DNA of 14,088 bases from an uncultured Clostridia bacterium (GTDB taxonomy: Bacteria > Bacillota > Clostridia > Christensenellales > UBA1242), in assembly GCA_937992055.1 (NCBI GenBank), contig CALKLQ010000011.1, positions 1-14,088 of the forward strand. The letters run 5' to 3'. The notes under the pieces were generated by a model. That model was not told where the DNA came from. It ran no database searches and saw only the letters and a list, made by a program, of their open reading frames with translations. Shown here in pieces: positions 10,969 to 14,088 of the stretch (its first letter is position 1; the number at the start of each line of letters is the position of its first letter). The translations under genes were made by a program, and so were the position numbers.

Positions 10969-13887
10969 TTAACAATGTTTGGCTTTGAATTCTTTAAATG
11001 TTTTTGTTACATCAAATTCCACATCAGCGCCAATTGCTTCAAAATGTTTTTTACCACACTTAATTCTAATACTTTCTTTATCACGTAAATCCATAAAGTT
11101 TGTAGAGCCTTTGGTTTCAATAACAAAATATAGCTTCTTTTCATTATCAGTTTCAACATAAACAGCCCAGTCAGGGTTGTATGAGCCAATGGGTGTAGGA
11201 ATTTTAAATTTATCTGGTATCTTAAAGAATAGTTTAACTTCGCTATCGTTATCAAGTTCTTTTGCAAAATCTCTTTCAACACTTGAATTATCATAGATGA
11301 TATGGTCATAAAGAGAGTGTTCAACTGCAATAGCATTCTTGTCTAGGAAGGCAAACACTTCGGCTTCGTTATCAAGGTCAAACAACTCTGTAAAAGAATA
11401 TGATTTTCCTGCAAGACGAGTATATATAATTCCGTCAATACATTCATTTGCACGAACATTTGTAATAAGTTCAGTTACTTGTTCAATAAATCTTTGTGGG
11501 TTATTTATAAAATCTTGCAATCTGCCAGATTTTAATATAATTTGCCCTATCGTATATCTTGTTAGTTTGCAATTTTTAGCAAGAATTCCAACAATATCTG
11601 GAATTAGAAAGTTTTCTTCAACTTCTTCAAATTTTGTACCTTGCGAAGTATAATCAATACCAGATTTTTGAATGTTAAGTTTGGCAGTTTCTTTTGATAG
11701 TTTTGTTTTACCAATATGGTCCATTTCAGAAATTGCCTTAACACATTTATCCATCAAGTTGTCCTTGCTCATATTTATTTTATAAATTGTTTTTTGTTTA
11801 ATTTTGTTCCATAAGGACATAAATTCATCGTTTTCAAACACCTCGTCTTTGCGCTTAACGCTAACTTGTTTGTATGATGGCATAACAACAACTTTCTTAT
11901 CAGCATTTTCTATTTGTTTAATAATTCTATCTTTTGCTCTTTCAAACTTTTTAGGCAAATCAACTGTGCCATTGAGCAAGTCGTTTTTAAGTGTATCTTT
12001 AATTTTTCCTTTGCTATCTATGTAGTTCTTTGCTCTAAAATGTTCAAGGATTTCTTTTGCATCTGTGGCACTCGTTTGAATTGTTTGTCCATTATCTTCG
12101 GCATAAGAGATATTAACAAACATATCAATATCAAGCACTCCAAATTTAACACCAGTTTCATCCTCAATTTCTTTTTGCAATTTATCAGCAAATTCTGCAA
12201 AGCTTTCTTCAGCAACAATATGCAAAATGTTTATATTCTTGTCATCAATTCTTTCACCAGTTTGGTCAACACAAAGTCTAAGCCCACGACCTATTTTTTG
12301 CCTACAAGTAAATGTTGTTTTGTTTTCAATAAGTGTGCAAATTTGGAATACGTTTGGGTTATCCCACCCCTCTTTAAGAGCAGAATGTGAAAAGATGAAT
12401 CTCAAAGGGCAACCGAAAGATAATAGCCATTCTTTATCTTTCATAATAGTGTTGTAAGTAGAATAGTCATCAAGCGTATCGCCATTAGTGTTTTTGATTT
12501 TGCCTTTTTTATCTTTACTAAAATACCCATCGTGTACTTTTTCAGTTTCGGTCTTAAAGAATGCTTTGACTTCTGCATATCTAGGTTGTTCAATAAGCTC
12601 GTTGTAACATTCTTCAAACATTTTTGCATAAATACCTTTTTGATTATCTTCCTCATTATCATAATCACGATATTTAGCAACTTCATCAATAAAAAATAGT
12701 GAAAGGACTTTAATATTTTTCTTTATATAAAGTCTTTCTTTATCAAGATGAGCCTCTATTGTTCTTTTGATAAGTTCTCTCTTTTTAGTAAGTTCGTCAA
12801 TATCTCCAATAGACTTTCCTAGACTTAAAAATTCAGTGTTTGTAAATTCAATTTCTTCAAAGCCTTCCATTGCATTGATTCCAGCAATAATATATCCTTC
12901 ATAAAGGCTTCTATTTGTTATTGTTTCAAGATTGCTATTTGGTTTAACAGTTATTGTTTTTCTCTTAACAGCACCTTTATTGTCTGCAACATCAACTTCA
13001 AGTTTTGCTGTGTATCCATTTTTATTGTCAACTTCCAAAAGTTTGATATATGGTTTGTTAAAATCATCATATAGGCTATTATTTACAACACAAATTTGTT
13101 TAACAATGTGCATATTGTATGCGTCAACAGGCGTTAGTCGATAAACAGTATTAATTTTTTGTCTATGCGTTGCAGAATATCTTAATTCAAATAACGGATT
13201 AAGACTTTCAATAGCTTCACGAGATTTAACTGTATTATCCACACTTTGCGGTTCATCAATGATAATAATGGGTTTACACTCACGCAAAAATTCTTTTGCT
13301 GACTTTGGCATTTTATCATCTACTTGATTAAATAGATTTTCATTCTTTTTAAACGCATCAATATTTACAATCATGACTTCCAAAGAATTAGACAAGGCAA
13401 AATCTCTAACTTCTGTTCTTTTAGATGAATTATAAATAAATGGCTTTATAGTTGTTCCTTCGTATTCTTGCTTAAAATAGTCTCGCGTGGTTTGCATTGA
13501 TTTATACACACCTTCACGAATGGCAACACTAGGAACAACAACCACAAATTTTTTAAAGCCATATTGCTTATGTAACTCTAAAATGGTCTTTGTATAAACA
13601 AAAGTTTTACCAGTTCCTGTTTCCATTTCAATATTAAAACGAAGTTCTTGCAAATTTGTTAAAGGCAATAAATTTCTGTCTTGAACAACTTTTAAATTCT
13701 CTTGTATTTGTTCTTTTGTTAAATCAAGATTATTTGCATATCCTAAAAGTTCATCCTTTGAATAGTCCACCATATCCCACTTTTCAACGGAAAAAGTGGA
13801 AGGCGCAGTGGCACTTCCTTTAAACAAATCTACAACGCTATTAACTGCGTCACTTTGAAATTGTTGTTTCTTAAATTTTAATTTCAT
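10969..13887 (-). CDS. Type III restriction enzyme, Res subunit
   Basis: The 972-residue protein is the ATP-dependent translocase and nuclease subunit of a type III restriction-modification system; with a Mod subunit it cuts DNA lacking the host methyl mark. Residues about 85-540 form the SF2 helicase core: Walker A METGTGKT (88-95), DEPQ box (211-214), YSATH motif III (237-241), SALKEGWDNPNVF (502-514, motif V) and RQKIGRGLRL (529-538, motif VI). The C-terminal PD-(D/E)XK nuclease shows NPD (Asp906) and IETKG (Glu924, Lys926). Length matches the family and no frame break is seen, so it looks functional. GGAGA precedes the ATG. It ends at a strong terminator. Its Mod gene should lie upstream, beyond the right edge. 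Confidence 0.95.
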   Translation of the reverse strand: MKLKFKKQQFQSDAVNSVVDLFKGSATAPSTFSVEKWDMVDYSKDELLGYANNLDLTKEQIQENLKVVQDRNLLPLTNLQELRFNIEMETGTGKTFVYTKTILELHKQYGFKKFVVVVPSVAIREGVYKSMQTTRDYFKQEYEGTTIKPFIYNSSKRTEVRDFALSNSLEVMIVNIDAFKKNENLFNQVDDKMPKSAKEFLRECKPIIIIDEPQSVDNTVKSREAIESLNPLFELRYSATHRQKINTVYRLTPVDAYNMHIVKQICVVNNSLYDDFNKPYIKLLEVDNKNGYTAKLEVDVADNKGAVKRKTITVKPNSNLETITNRSLYEGYIIAGINAMEGFEEIEFTNTEFLSLGKSIGDIDELTKKRELIKRTIEAHLDKERLYIKKNIKVLSLFFIDEVAKYRDYDNEEDNQKGIYAKMFEECYNELIEQPRYAEVKAFFKTETEKVHDGYFSKDKKGKIKNTNGDTLDDYSTYNTIMKDKEWLLSFGCPLRFIFSHSALKEGWDNPNVFQICTLIENKTTFTCRQKIGRGLRLCVDQTGERIDDKNINILHIVAEESFAEFADKLQKEIEDETGVKFGVLDIDMFVNISYAEDNGQTIQTSATDAKEILEHFRAKNYIDSKGKIKDTLKNDLLNGTVDLPKKFERAKDRIIKQIENADKKVVVMPSYKQVSVKRKDEVFENDEFMSLWNKIKQKTIYKINMSKDNLMDKCVKAISEMDHIGKTKLSKETAKLNIQKSGIDYTSQGTKFEEVEENFLIPDIVGILAKNCKLTRYTIGQIILKSGRLQDFINNPQRFIEQVTELITNVRANECIDGIIYTRLAGKSYSFTELFDLDNEAEVFAFLDKNAIAVEHSLYDHIIYDNSSVERDFAKELDNDSEVKLFFKIPDKFKIPTPIGSYNPDWAVYVETDNEKKLYFVIETKGSTNFMDLRDKESIRIKCGKKHFEAIGADVEFDVTKTFKEFKAKHC

Positions 13888-14034
13888 TTATATTTTCTCC
13901 GAAAATTTATTTAATATTTAATATTGAATATTTGTTGATGAATTTTTTTGTCATCTTTAAGTAAATTGCAAAATTTCACAATTCTTATTGAAAACTTTTC
14001 CATAATCAATATTATTTTAATAGATAGAAATCAA

Positions 14035-14088
14035 TTAAAATAATCGCATTTCTTTGTTGCGGGCTTTTAAGATTTCTTGTGCATTGAT
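14035..14088 (-). CDS. C-terminal 17 codons of an upstream gene, possibly Mod
   Basis: The minus strand reads INAQEILKARNKEMRLF and stops at TAA (14035-14037), with codon use like its neighbours and an amphipathic, charged pattern. The 147 bp between it and the Res start contain no promoter I trust, so the two may be co-transcribed. Position suggests the Mod methyltransferase of the type III system, but the fragment is too short to recognise. Another gene between mod and res is equally possible. Confidence 0.35.
   Translation of the reverse strand: MNAQEILKARNKEMRLF

Noticed and set aside
10979..13144. Several open frames antisense to or out of frame with the Res gene
   Set aside because: They are shadows of a long, well-conserved coding region; none has a ribosome site or recognisable product.
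13911..14003. 30-codon minus-strand frame between the partial gene and Res (starts MEKFSIRIVKF)
   Set aside because: It is the only ATG-started frame in this gap, but it has no Shine-Dalgarno, is very short and matches nothing I know.

Overview
The window is AT-rich chromosomal DNA. Every coding region reads with TGA as a stop and most genes have purine-rich Shine-Dalgarno sites (GGAGG, AGGAG). MinD/MinE, a PdaB-type deacetylase, a clostridial two-OB-fold SSB and an orphan Spo0A DNA-binding domain point to a low-GC Bacillota, most likely an uncultured member of the Clostridia. This placement is inference from gene content; no marker phylogeny was possible.

Region by region: (1) 1-830 holds two divergent tRNA genes, Val(UAC) cut by the window edge and Leu(UAA). 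Between them lie three tandem units, spaced 148-149 bp, that each begin with TATATTATCGGAAGTT and then fold into a 41-42 nt imperfect hairpin. I cannot match this array to a known RNA family; it is the strongest candidate here for something undescribed. (2) 934-2909, minus strand: a broken WYL-family regulator, then its own promoter and a two-gene unit encoding a HAM1/RdgB-like nucleotide pyrophosphatase and a TrpF-like TIM-barrel protein. (3) 3199-3897, minus: a lone lipoprotein gene with its own promoter and terminator. (4) 4051-7156, minus: a Spo0A C-terminal-domain protein; a PdaB-like deacetylase followed by a two-domain SSB; and minD-minE. (5) 7302-8862, plus: ATPase and permease of a sulfonate/nitrate/taurine-type ABC importer without a binding protein, convergent with and overlapping a YkvI-family transporter (8843-9880, minus). 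(6) 9998-10180: a non-coding element with a nested three-way-junction fold flanked by direct repeats, followed by a gene for a secreted protein with an L,D-transpeptidase-like HxCI signature. (7) 10969-14088, minus: the Res subunit of a type III restriction system and the last 17 codons of an upstream gene, possibly its Mod partner.

How they work together: the min genes place the division septum, the PdaB and Spo0A-like genes hint at a sporulation or developmental programme, and the two transporters and the restriction enzyme are independent modules. Three genes (minD, ykvI-like, and the HTH part of the WYL gene) have TATAAT only 6-11 nt upstream of the ATG and no Shine-Dalgarno, suggesting leaderless transcripts. 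Coordinates of CDS starts were moved downstream of the longest open frame wherever a ribosome-binding site decided the start.
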